64,000 nt of DNA from Paraphaeosphaeria minitans (Eukaryota; Ascomycota; Dothideomycetes; Pleosporales; Didymosphaeriaceae). Below, one piece after another: positions 11,740 through 23,940 of this stretch; within the stretch, counting starts at the first letter, position 1, and the number at the start of each line of letters is the position of its first letter. The translations under genes were made by a program, and so were the position numbers. The DNA lies in NCBI GenBank assembly GCA_015832175.1, contig WJXW01000003.1:62001-126000 (forward strand), read 5' to 3'. The notes below the pieces were generated by a model. The model made no database searches. It had not been told where the DNA came from and saw only the letters and a program-made list of their open reading frames with translations.

Positions 11740-12949
11740 CCGCAACGTATACTACTATATTACTTTATATCACTTTATACAACTTAACACTACTTTATAA
11801 ACCTTTATAAAATATTTAATAACTGTACCTTATACTATTTTATAGAAAGTTATATAATATTATATAGCTTTATATTACTTTATTACAATTTATATCACTT
11901 TATATAACTTTATAAAATATCTAATAACTTTACTATATATCACTTTATATAGCTTTATATTACTTTATATAGCTTTATATCACTTTATTTAGCTTTATAG
12001 TAATTTATGTCACTTTATATAACTTAATACAACCTTATATAACTTTACTTTATATTACTTTATATAGCTTTATATTACTTTATAATAATTTATATCCCTT
12101 TATATAACTTAATACAACCTTATATAACTTTATAAAATATTTAATAACTTTACTACATATTACTTTATATAGCTTTATATCCCTTTATAATAATTTATAT
12201 CCTTTTATATAGCTTAACACAACCTTATATAACTATATAGAATAGTTAATAACTTTACCTTATATTACTTTTTAAAAAGTTATATTACTTTATATTTTCT
12301 ATAACTTTAGAAATATATATTTTCCCTTTAATAAAAAATAACCCTTTAGTTTTTTTTTCTTAATTTTATAATAACTAGAAATTATTTAACCCCTACTACA
12401 TAGTTTAGTAATTTAGTTTTAGTATTTATAAGTCCTACTTCTACTTATAAATACTACTACTTTAATAATTTCTTTTATATTCTCTTTTTAATAGAAATAT
12501 AAATTATTAATATAAAATTAAATTTAGTTTCACTCTAGTAGTTATATAATACTATTAGTATAAACTATTTAAAGTAAAACTTATAATTACTAAATAAGTA
12601 AAAATTATTATAAGTATATAAAAAAGTATACTACTATTTAATAACTAGTGGTAAAGTTTATAAAAAAGTAGAAATATAGTTTAATTATAATTTTATTAAA
12701 TTCTAATAAGTTATAAGATAGTATTAATACTAGTACTTAGGTTATTAGAAATTTACTTATTTTATATAATTCCTAAACTCTTCTAGAAGACTCTAGTTTC
12801 TATTTTTTCTATAATTTCTAAAACTTACATCCTATTATACTAATATATAGTAAAGTAAAATAAAATCTATAATAGATAGGCTAACTCTGCTATAATATGT
12901 ACAAAGTGAGATTTTTTAAAAAATAGAAGTAAAGTACTATATTCTAGGC
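11740..12949. other. AT-rich spacer with TTTATAT-type simple repeats, block copy 1
   Basis: About 1.2 kb with very low GC. 11750-12255 is a degenerate tandem array of ACTTTATATcACTTTATATAgC-like units. The rest is low-complexity A/T with no coding signal. Block copy 2 lacks most of the tandem part (spacer ~0.8 kb), which explains the length difference between blocks. Confidence 0.7.
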
Positions 12950-15900
12950 CTAATTCTTCTCTTTAAGTTTTATAATAACTCTTATAGCTACTACTATTGC
13001 ATTACTAAGAAATTCGCCCTAGATACGTTCACAATGGCGCTGTCTAAGCCATATCTGGTACGCCTGGCACGAAACCTCACACTCGCCCTAGAACCTACAC
13101 TGCTAAATAATCTTAAGCCCATCCGCAATCCCTGTTGCTACCCTAGCTATAGGAATTATAATGTTTAGCCACTAGTATAAGTTCGCGACGTCCTATCCTA
13201 TTACGTACTACTTCTGGCTCACCTAGCACTTTTAATAACTATAGTAGTTCCTAGCGTTGCGCACCCCTCGCCAGAACTTATCTATATTCCTCCCCATTAT
13301 TATAGGCTGCGCTGTGTATAGTATTATTCTATACTCTTACTAGCCTACCCGCCCTAGCACCTAGTATATTATACACCTAGCCTATAGCTTATTTATACTT
13401 GCCTCTACCTCTTACCACTTACTTACTGTAAGCGACTAGGCCTACTACTACTTAATTTGGCCCTTACTGTATTAATTACACCTAGCTAAGTCTATATTAC
13501 TATATACTACCTGCTACCTATCTATATACTTACTTATCTTTCCGCGCCAGCAGCCTTCGCTTTTAATAAACATACCTATTGCGTACACATTTACTAACAC
13601 TCTACCCTTTTAGATTTACCTCTCTACTTTACCTAGCTTAATAATAATAACTAAGTCTACTACCTTGCCGCTACGCCCTACACGCCTACTCTCCTAGTAG
13701 TAGTTAATTATACTCTATAGTATGCCTACGTACAAGATAAATATAATGCTAGGAAAGTTAACCCTAGTACTAAGCGCTAATATTACTATAATAAGCCTAC
13801 CTTTGTTTAGCTAGCTAGTAAGGATTTTAGTTTAATTTAACTTACCAGCGTAGTAGTGCTTACAGCCTAGCGCCCCTACTAGTACTTTATATACAGTCCT
13901 GCTGTGGTAGTAGATAACACCTTTCTGGCCACCCTATAGCTATTCCTACTACTGTTAACACATGGCTAGTGCTGCCTCTATGGCCTTACCTTACCTACAC
14001 TATAATATATAATACTAGATGTTAGGCTGCACTGTGCTGGCCTCGATATAGGTAGTAGCTTAAATTAATATACTTCTACCTAATACCCCCTCTAGCATAG
14101 GCAGTAGCGTCGCTATTAGCAGTATAATTAGGTATATAAGTACATATAGATTCTGCAGCTTTGCCAGCTTTAGCTGCTAATGGCTAAAGGTAATAATAAG
14201 ATAGCACTTATTAATTACTACCTACTATAGCTACTTCTTATCCTTTAGTAAGCTGGTATACTTTAGAAACCCTACACTGCCAGCGATATTAGTACTAACT
14301 AGTATAATAGAGGCCAGATTCGTCTTGTAGTTAACCTATTCCACGCAGTTAATACTACGTATATAAATACACGTTACTAGGTCCTTAATTAGCGCGTAGA
14401 ATAGCACTATAACCATAGTTACGCTAGTATGGTTAAGGTAGGCTAGTACTATAAATAGTAGACTCTTACCTCCACCTATAGGGAGCACGACTACTAGTAG
14501 TGTCTAACTATTTACTATAGTAAACATGGCCTATTCCTACTTATCTAACTTAAATAATGTAGTAGCCTAGCCAAGTGCCTACTACATCGCTCTAGACATT
14601 GCACTTATAGTAACACCCCCTAGTTTAGTTTTCTTCTATAGTATAACTATAGTAAGATTATCTCTCCCTTTATCTTAACTATTTTCTTCTTCTTCCTATT
14701 ACCGCTTCCTAGCTACACTAGGTTATACCTTATACCTATCTATACCTAGAAACTTGTGCTAGCGCTAACTAAGCGGCTAGAAGGTCTTAATTAAACGCAT
14801 ACTAAGATACTTTATAATATTAATAGGCACGCTATAGTTAGCTAGGCTAATCTTAGTTATCTACGCGCTCTATAGCTCTAACAGGCTCTTACTATCTTTA
14901 TTAATCTTAGGCTCTTTAATCTTACCCACCTTATCTTAGTAACCCCGCCTAAACACATCCCTAACTACCTCCTACCTAATCCCTACTACTGTGTGTTAGT
15001 AGTTAAGCGTATTTAGCGCCACCCCTAGGTACTTATCTATCTTACGCTTTAGCACCTGTATTAGGTAATCTATGTGCCACAGATCCTACTTATTAGCCTA
15101 TAAGTAGTTAGTGAAGCTGCTGTCTAGCACCTCTATAGTTAAATACTCTTTAAACAGCTATATATACGCTAGGTACATAATAAGCACCTATAAGAGCTGT
15201 AAGGGTAGGAACCTTAGAATAACTTTAGGCTTATTAAACTGCAACTGCGACTTATAGTAATAGACTACTATTATAATCTATCTGTCTATTATAAAGAGGT
15301 TATAGTTCTATAGTGCTCTGTTGCAGAACTATATTAATATAATCTTAGTGCCCTAACCTAGCATTCCTTTATTAATATAGAGATTAGTAAGCTCTAGTTT
15401 CTTAAAGCGCTTAACACTGCGTAGGTATAGCTTTATGTGTATAACATTCTAAGTCTTATCTCTAGAGTAGAGCTTTTAACCCTGCTTATTCTATATTATC
15501 TGTTTAAGTATCTATTGCAAGCCATTCTCTAGGCTGTTATTCCTGTGTATAATAAAGGACATGCTGCGTTATGTGTACGCGACATTGTCCTAAATTAGGT
15601 TAAGCTAGATTAGAAAACGTTAACTAGGACTATAGACCTAGAGTAGCTTACCCTAAAGTAGGTCCTTTAGCTTAGTTAATAGTTCTTAGGCTATTAGCTA
15701 GAAATAGTGTATAATAATAGGTCTACTATTAAGGTAGAAGATCTTCTTATCCTCTAACTAGAAGGCGTTGCCCACGTTGCTAGTATTTATGCTAATAAAC
15801 TTACTATAGGCTAGTAAACTAAGCAGCTAGCTCGTTACGCTAAAGGACCTATCTACTAGGAAGCGCTTTCTTAGGTTAAGATAGTAGTTACATTTTACTA

Positions 15901-17422
15901 AGCCCTACTATTTCTATTACGCGGGCGGAAGTAGGTGTTTAACACTAATTACCCAAACGTAGTACACTATCCTAGCTACTAGATATAAATAGTTCTTTGC
16001 AGTGCGTAGTTAACGTGTCTTTAAATTAAACCTAAGTATAGTAGTAAAGTAAATAAGCCCACTCTTAAATAGACTATAGATATAGGTTATTATAATAAAC
16101 GTACTAAGTATCTAGCGCACTAGGACAATGTGGCTAGCTTTATTATTACTATTTAGAGCCTCCTAGAGTATAGTGGCCAGTAGCTTTTAGTCCTCTTTCT
16201 ATGGGAACATCTCCCGCGCGTTCTTTATAGGATTAACTTTAACTTAGTAACTTGTGTGGGCCTTAGCCAGGCTCTTATTACTATAGTTACTACTACTACT
16301 ACTATTACTATTGCTGCTATTATTAGTGCTACTACCCTTACTACTCTTTGTGTTTTTACTCTCCTTGTCTGCTTCTTTAGTGGTAACAATACGTAGGATA
16401 TAGTATATAAACATTATAATGTACCTAGCATAGCGCGCCTAGCTCTCTAGGTTCTATAGTTAGGCTATTAGCTACTAGTAGATCTTATTAGCCTGCGCAC
16501 TCTTTACCTATTATTAAGTCTTATATAGTAGTAAGGACAGCCCTTAGACGCTCTGCTCTACTAGCTACTCTATAGCCTATATAGCTTTTTATAGCTTAGG
16601 CTTATCCTAGCGCAGTAGCTAGATCGCGTGGGTAAGGTGTATATAGTTATGGTTTATAAAGTGCTCTAGCTACTCTATAAACTTCTACTAGCCTATTTTA
16701 TCTATCTTTATAACTTTTATATTTATTACCTACTCTTACTACTTCCTCTCCTCCTACGTTTACGTATACTCTACTAGAATGTCTTCTACCTCTTTTTTAT
16801 ATGCCCTAGCGTCTACTCTGCTATCTGCTATATTAGGAACGTAAACTATAAAATACTACTACTATTCTAAAGCGGGGAAGAAAAACTATATCTTTACCTT
16901 CTAGTAGAGCGTATCTAATCCCGTTTTAAACGCTAACCTATAACTATTATAGTATAGTTATATCTAGCCCTTATTTCGCGTAAGATAGCTATATGCTGGC
17001 TACTTATATTAGAAGCTGTCTAACAGCGCTCCTAGGATCTAAATTAGTAGTCTACTAGTGTCTAGTAGTATAACGCTACCTAGCCCTTGTCTTCTTAAAA
17101 GAGCGCAGCTTTTAATAAATTTCCTTTATTTATTAACTAGTATACTATGCTTTTAATAGAGATGTATATTAAGATTTTCTATACTAGCTTTGTGCTTACT
17201 ATAGTAAAGCACGCCGTACTCCTTAATAAAATAAATATACTTTTGTATATTAGCTTACGCTAAGTTTTCTCCTACTAGTTACTATTACTGCTAAGAGTTC
17301 TGTTAATGTGGTAATATTAGTACTCTGTTAGCTAGGCTTAACGCGGAAGCTTAAGCGTCCTAGCAGAACTCTATCGCAAATTAGTAGTAAAAAGTAATAG
17401 CTAAACCCTGCGCCACTACCAT
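12950..17422 (-). pseudogene. Degenerate RecQ-like helicase with N-terminal C2H2-like finger (telomere-linked-helicase type), copy 1
   Basis: Minus-strand frame of 4,473 bp (1,490 codons plus TAG) from ATG at 17422 to 12950. Around residues 57-90 there is a C2H2-like finger in which Cys codons read as Tyr (YIYFIKEYGVLYYSKHKAS), as RIP would cause, followed by a His-x3-His type end. At about residues 480-560 is a segment (FLVDRSFSVTSQLLSLLAYS, then NVGNAF and a PIIIHYFQ run) that I associate with large fungal TLH/OrsD-like helicases. The Walker A motif is at about residue 978 (VVLPIGGGKSLLF; complement of 14462-14491). A DECH-box remnant (VVINKCYL) lies near 14200, where Asp-Glu-Cys-His has decayed to Asn-Lys-Cys-Tyr. 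The C-terminus has a Cys-rich patch (near 13080-13020). Family knowledge: these are ATP-dependent DNA helicases, often subtelomeric. Many stops; not functional. Confidence 0.8.
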
Positions 17423-17639
17423 CCTATTTTGTGAATAAGAGATAGTAGATTAGTATAAAAGGTTATGTTAAGATAAATTGAAATAAGAAAGAAATAGAAA
17501 TAGCTAGGGAATAGGATTGTTTCTACCCCTAGTCTAACGCGTTTCTAGTATTAAATCCTACCTAATTCGTTAACTCTAACCCTAACGCTAAGCCAATCTT
17601 AGCGCGTCTGTAACCACTAACGCCTCTTCCTCTTAGATA
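17423..17639 (-). promoter_or_regulatory. Helicase upstream region and block edge with hairpin and telomere-like motif
   Basis: About 220 bp upstream of the helicase ATG, present with few changes at 28414-28632 and (inverted) 62049-62270. On the minus strand it holds CGCTAAG-ATTGG-CTTAGCG, a perfect 7-bp stem, directly followed by a GTTAGGGTTAG run. Sequence identity between helicase copies stops just beyond it, at ..CCTCTTCCTCTTGGATA, so it marks an element edge. Promoter role is inferred from position. Confidence 0.5.
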
Positions 17640-18020
17640 GGAAAGTGCGCAGAGATATTTTGTAAAGGGCTTAGATTATAATTTAGTAATAGTAGGGGCG
17701 TAGGCTCTGCTAGTGATTTAGGAATTATTCTAAGCTCTTAGTTTTATGTGATTGTAGATAGTAAATTACTTACATATTGTCTTCTTTATTAGGAAGGTCT
17801 CTATCCCATAATATCTATTTAGTATTTACTTGCCTTTTAAATATACCTACACAATAGTAGGTGTCTAGAGATATATTAATTAAATACTTACTTAATAGGA
17901 ATAAGGGTTCTCTATATATATTTGTTAGTGTGGCTAGTGACAGTTTGTGGCGCTTAGTTTTAGTAATCTTCCTTATCTAAGGTTTAAATTTAGGCTTTCT
18001 AACTTGGCTGCTATTAGATA
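17640..18020 (+). pseudogene. 3' part of frame G inside block copy 2
   Basis: Equivalent to 5947-6327. The frame GKCAEIFCKGLRL... continues here but without the 5' half found at 5500-5946, so if G was a gene this copy is truncated by the block junction. More stops than in copy 1. Low confidence that it ever was coding. Confidence 0.25.
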
Positions 18021-18403
18021 ATTATAGTGACATGTTTATTAGTTTAATAGATATAGGTGTTAGGTTAATAGAACTATACCTAGTGTTATAGGGTAAGGAA
18101 AGACGTAACTTAATTATAACTAATTAGTGAGCATTCCTTAGCAGCTACGCAGCCTAATATAGAAATATAAAAGGATTAAATTTAAAAGCGCATATCTATA
18201 CTTACATGCCTATAATTTAATATATAGATTGCCTATAATTAACTGTATCCAAGCATATAGATGAGAGCGGGAAATAGGGTTTATATCTTCTATGTTTATT
18301 TTTTTAATAAGTAGAGAAGATGTAGTAAGATAGAGAAAAGATTACTAGAGAAACCTTTAAATATATATTAATAGTACATAACTAATATACTATTGCTACC
18401 TGT

Positions 18404-21400
18404 CTATAAACTCTTAAGATTAGATAGATCGCTTACCTCTTTACTTTTTAATATAATAAATCCACTAGTAGCTGTGTGCATAGGTTAAGCTAGCTAGTTA
18501 CTATCCTTATCTTTATTTTCACTTAGGTTATCCTGCTATTCACTAAATTTAGTGTTAAACTTGTTAATATAACTAAATAGGGTTAGTAAAGACCCTATTT
18601 CGTCCAAACTGCCTAGCAGGTATAGGTGTTCTAAGACATCTCCTTTATTATAGAAGGTGAAAATGTAATATCGCTTAAAGACCTCTCTAACTTTAGATAC
18701 TAATAACTGTTGTTAAGTAGTGTAGATATAATAAAATATTAATTAGTCTTTAGGTGTAATGCGTAGAAACATCCATTTTATCCGCTCTAAGTTACTTAGC
18801 AGTTAGTGTCAAATTGTTATACTTAATTACCTAATAGACTTACTATTGCTACCTAGCACAGATACTATTTTCCTAGAGTATAGGAGGATCCCCTAAATAT
18901 AAACACAAGCGATTTATAAAATGTACATTTTATATAAAGCGCATATTTCGTCCACAGTATATCCTAGTAGTACTGTTTTAAAGGCTTCTAGGTGTAACAG
19001 TATTACTTACATCTATAGCGCTTTCTTTAGCTAGGGAGGGTTATTATTATCTAATGTAAATAAGGGAGCTACCCTACCCTACTATGTCCTATAACTAAAG
19101 GTTAGAAAAAAGGTAGTCTTATAGTTGTATTACTTTACAATTTCTAGGTGGCTTAGTCTAAGTCGCGCTCTAATAATCTTAGAAACACTAGAGAAAGAAA
19201 GTATATCTGTTCCCCTATTTACTAGGTGCTCTATGTGGGCTTACTAGAAGAAAGGTTCTAGGTTTTTCTAATTGCTAACTTTATTATAGGTTAGCTAGTG
19301 TTGCCCTATAATTTCCTATACAAAGAGATTATATACTCTTATTACCTATATAGATAGTAAAAAGAATAGCTTCTGCCATACTTTTAAATTAGTTACACCT
19401 TAACTAATTAAAAGAGTAGATTCTATTAAGTAGCAAATAAATTTAAACTAATAGGACTCTAAGGTTCGCATTCTATAGAGATAGAGGCGGCACTTTAACT
19501 TTTATAGAACATAGTAGTAGATATCTAGATAGGAATATTTACTAAGTTAGAATTTTAGTATAAGTTCGTTCTATATGCCTAAGCAAAAGGGAATCTAAAC
19601 AATACTAAATTACTTTATAGATTTAGCATATTTAAGGCCTTAGCGTCGCTTAGGCTTACATCTCTGCATATATTTTAGTATAATAGTACCACCTAGTAAG
19701 GGTTTCTAGTATTTAAAAACATAGGGTCTTTAGTACTCCTTACTAGAGCTAAGGGAAGAAAGACTACTTAAATCTTTATAGTTTAACACAAAGTAAAAAG
19801 TGTGAGCAAATGCGGTTATAGCTATATAGTTAAGTTCTTAATCTTTAGTTAGTAGGTTAAGATAGTAAGCTACAGCAGCAATTAATTCTAGAGCTGCTAG
19901 CTAATAATTACATTCTACTACATAGAAGTAATTAACTTTATGTGTTAGCAGAATCCAGAATCTATAATAAGTATTAGTATCTACCTAGTGTATATGCTCT
20001 GTGTTATTAATATTAAGAGGCGCTAATGTAGTTCTAGACTAGTGCAGCTGTATACAAAGTTCTTAGTAATTAAAATAGGATATCTGGCAGGACTTAGGTA
20101 ATAGAATTACGCGTATACAGGCCTTATAGAGCTTAATTTAATTTAGGAGTTACTTAACTTAAATAATGCTTTGCTTATTACATCTAGTGTTACTAAATTT
20201 TGTCTTATTTAAGAATTCCTAAGTGGCACTAATAACTTCTAGATTAGGATTTAAAAATAAACTATACGTATAAATAGGTGCATATGTAGTCTCCTTAATA
20301 GTGTTATAGACTTTTATATATTAAATTCTAGCTTAGTAAAATTTGTTGCTATAGCAAAGCTCTAATTTAGTAGATCTAGTATTAGTACTAGTAAAGGTAT
20401 AGAAACGCGGCTTTAAACGTGATTCTCGCTTACTATAATTAAAGAAGGATATTTATTATTTAAAGCAATAGGATTTTCGCAATATAGTTATACTAGCAAC
20501 ATTTAATCTAGTTTAAATGCCAAGATCCTAATAGAAGCGATGTAGGTCTAGAAAGTTTATATTCTAGTAAGACTAAATAAATTCTTCTAAAGATATTTAA
20601 TAGGTAGACAAGGAAGAATAACTACTAAGTTTAGATAGTTTAAGATTATAATAAGATACAATAAGTACAGGATTACTAAAGGCGTTATTAGGAATGTCGT
20701 AGTTTAGGAAAGTAATATCTTGTGCTAAATCTATAATAGTATCCTAAAAAGATTTAAGAATTTATTTTAGGATATCCTATTAAGTGTTAATATAACAATT
20801 ACCTAGTGTCTATATATAACTTTATTTAAGACGCACTTTAGAGTTCGCTTTTAGCTACGCATAGCTAATAGAATAATACCTAGCACTACTTAGATCGCAT
20901 ACACTGCGTAGAGTAGAGAGAATAACACACTCTAGCTATTAAGCTAAGGTATAGTCTAAAAGGTGTTAGGTTTATCTAGTAATAGCCTTCCCTTTAGCTA
21001 AGGTAAACTATAGAGGAAAACATGGCTAGAATATATAACACTTAAACCTATTATATAGTCTAAGAAGAATATTCTTGTGTTGTAAAAGATTTATAGGTGA
21101 GAAGGACACATGTTAATTACTAGTAAAACCCTTAGTAAAGCTAGGCAAGAAGGAGAAGGACAGGTTATACTAGAAGATACTAAGACTAGTTAGAGAGAAA
21201 ACAATACTGTTATAATTAAATTATTAAATAAGATAATATACCCTATTTTATTGTAATAGAAAGTGCGCTTCTATGTAATCTATACTTAGTAATAGAATAT
21301 TATATAGGTTTAGATTAGAAACACCTATAAGTAGTTCTACCTAGGCACAAAAGTTTTAGGTATTGTTACGTAAATAGTAGGCTAATGCCTTTAGTAGTAT

Positions 21401-22607
21401 TAATAGCTGTAGATAAGAAGAGATAGTAGGAATAAAAGCTAGTATACATTTATTTATTTACTATATCTAGATATAGAGTCGCGAGCCGCTTAATTAAGGT
21501 GGTACAGTGTAGTTACATAGTATACTAATGTAGTTCTAGACAGTATTTAATAGTAGACAATAGGACTCGCTTAGGCTTAGCGACAAATATACTGTAATTA
21601 CTATTAGGTACTGTTTAGATTAGTAGGGGAGAAAGGGAAGGGGACTAAAGACCCTTAGGGAAGTCCTCTAGCCCCTAGCCTCTATAACATTAATAGGTTA
21701 AGTTGGCGTACCTAGTGTTACACTTTTATAATTATAAGAGTGGTTTTTATCTAATCTATTATTAGAGGCGTAGATTAAGGGCCTAGGTAATGTGTCTATA
21801 GGCATAACATTATTATTATTTAGGTAGAGTTCTACTAATAATAAATTAATGTCTAAGTTAATCTATAGCAAGAAATTAACTAAATTCATTAGTGGTAAGT
21901 CTTGTATAGTAACTCCTATAAAGGAAGCTGTAACTACTAGACTAGAAACACTAGATAGAGGATCTAAATGTCCTATAAGGTATTTATTTATAGTACTAGA
22001 GTAGGTATCGCTAAAGAGATGCTTAAGATCTACTATAAAGTTATCTAGATTAGTAAGGGCTAGTCCATTAACATCTAGCATTAGTAGGTTTTTGTTTAGT
22101 CGTTCTAATACTAGGATAACTCTAGGAGACATTATTAGCTACCTATAAGTAGTATACTGTGTGGCTAGTAAGCCAGTCTCTAGTTTATTATATTAGAGGT
22201 GTACTAAGTAATACTTAACATCCTAAGTTTACGCCCTATTAGTTAATGTTAGTCGTGCTACTATGCTTATAGTAGGTATAGGCAGAGGTATAGGTGTAGG
22301 TAATTATTACGTTAAACTTAGTATAATTAGCTAAGTCTTTAGCTAAGGTGCAACTTAAGAGGTGGTTACTAGTAATAGGTGTATAATTAGAAGGGTTTTA
22401 TTACTACTAAGTATAGAATACGATGCCTTACTAATAAATATTAGTTTTAAAATAGTTTAGTAAATAGAGATAAACAGCTTACTTTGTCCTAATGTTTAAA
22501 GTGCTAGTAAAGGCCTAAAAAGCTTTATAAGCTTTATTTAACTTCGCCTTTAACGCCTTTTGCTAAGCTAGTTGCTCTTTTAGTATAAGATTAAGTTTTA
22601 GTGGCAT
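18404..22607 (-). pseudogene. Degenerate gene A, copy 2
   Basis: Matches 6711-10914 at an offset of 11,693 bp, with start (complement of 22605-22607) and end (18404-18406) conserved. The longest surviving open stretch is 21863-22132 (MSPRVILVLERLNKNLLMLD...), equal to the frame at 10130-10440 of copy 1 after the frame change. It is more heavily mutated than copies 1 and 3. Family not recognised; not functional. Confidence 0.5.
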
Positions 22608-22724
22608 AGTGTTAGTGGCATAATACCCTAGTTAGGGATATTGCAAAGAATAAGAATAAAGGTATATAGAGAGGAGCTAGTGCGTAAAGACAGGTAAAAA
22701 TTTAGAGTAGGTGCTATCTATAAA

Positions 22725-23035
22725 ATAGTAGCCCTATAAGCCCTATAGCTCTAAGTGGCTAGTATCTGTCTGTGCGTCCTTAGAAATAGGCAGCCCTATA
22801 AGCCCTATAGCTCTAAGTAGCCAGCGCCTAGTAGCGCTATCTATAAAATAGGCAGCCCTATAAGCCCTATAGCTCTAAGTGGCTAGCGTCTGTCTGTGCG
22901 TCCTTAGAAATTAGTAGCCCTATAAGCCCTATAGCTCTAAGTGGCCAGCGCCTGTCTGTGCTGTCTAGGAAATTAACAGCCCTATAAGCCCTATAGCTCT
23001 AAGTGGCCAGCCAAATATTAGCATAAACGCCGCCA
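22725..23035. repeat. ~62-bp minisatellite array, 5 units (block copy 2)
   Basis: Units in the order II, I, II, III, terminal. Same first and last unit types as the other arrays, with internal units missing. Sits about 120 bp upstream of the gene A start. Confidence 0.88.
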
Positions 23036-23129
23036 TTACAGCAGCCTATTTGTTATAGGTAATAAGGGGCTTAAAGACCCCTATTTTCTCTATATTAAGC
23101 TAAGTTGCGAGTAAGACTAAGGCCGTAAC

Positions 23130-23940
23130 GTATACTACTATATAGCTTTATGTCCCTTTATAATAATTTATATCCTTTTATATAGCTTAACACAACCTTT
23201 TATAACTGTATAGAATAGTTAATAACTTTACCTTATATTACTTTTTAAAAAGTTATATTACTTTATATTTTCTATAACTTTAGAAATATATATTTTCCCT
23301 TTAATAAAAAATAACCCTTTAGTTTTTTTTTCTTAATTTTATAATAACTAGAAATTATTTATTATCTACTACATAGTTTAGTAATTTAGTTTTATTACTT
23401 ATAAGTCCTACTTCTACTTATAAATATTACTACTTTAATAATTTCTTTTATATTCTCTTTTTAATAGAAATATAAATTATTAATATAAAATTAAATTTAG
23501 TTTTACTCTAGTAGTTATATAGTACTATTAGTATAAGCTACTTAAAATAAATAAACTATTTAAAGTATAACTTATAATTACTAAATAAGTAAAAGTTTTT
23601 ATAACTATATAAAAAAGTATACTACTATTTAATAACTAGTGGTAAAGTTTATAAAAAAGTAGAAATATAGTTTAATTATAATTTTATTAAATTCTAATAA
23701 GTTATAAGATAGTATTAATACTAGTACTTAGGTTTTTAGAAATTTACTTATTTTATACAATTCCTAAACTCTTCTAGAAGACTCTAGTTTCTATTTTTTC
23801 TATAATTTCTAAAACTTACATCCTATTATACTAATATATAGTAAAGTAAAATAAAATCTATAATAGATAGGCTAACTCTACTATAATATATACAAAGTAA
23901 GATTTTTTAAAAAATAAAAGTAAAGTACTATATTCTAGGC
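23130..23940. other. AT-rich spacer, block copy 2
   Basis: About 0.8 kb of very AT-rich DNA equivalent to 12180-12949. The TTTATAT-type tandem part of copy 1 is nearly absent. No gene seen. Confidence 0.65.

Larger units (their letters stand above)
1..11755. repeat. Segmental duplication, copy 1 (partner 32135-43702)
   Basis: Position x here matches x+32134 at every point checked (1, 1441, 1722, 2041, 5041, 6121, 9961, 10914). Differences are almost all C/T or G/A, and indels are nearly absent up to the minisatellite array. The unit includes genes C, B, G, A and the start of the ~62-bp array. Its left end is outside the window. Confidence 0.9.
5947..17639. repeat. 11.7-kb helicase block, tandem copy 1
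   Basis: Starts GGAAAGTGCGCAGAG and ends CCTCTTCCTCTTAGATA, directly followed by a second copy beginning with the same GGAAAGTGCGC at 17640. The offset to copy 2 is 11,693 bp through gene A and 10,991 bp through the helicase. The difference comes from array length and from the AT-rich spacer. Minus-strand order: helicase, AT-rich spacer, minisatellite, gene A. Inference: head-to-tail duplication of a composite element. Confidence 0.85.

Noticed and set aside
11740..12949. Centromere or origin call for the AT-rich spacer
   Set aside because: AT richness and simple repeats alone do not support it.
5947..17639. Helitron or Starship interpretation of the helicase block
   Set aside because: No Rep domain or tyrosine-recombinase (DUF3435) motif found; the helicase is RecQ/TLH-like and the terminal hairpin alone is not enough.
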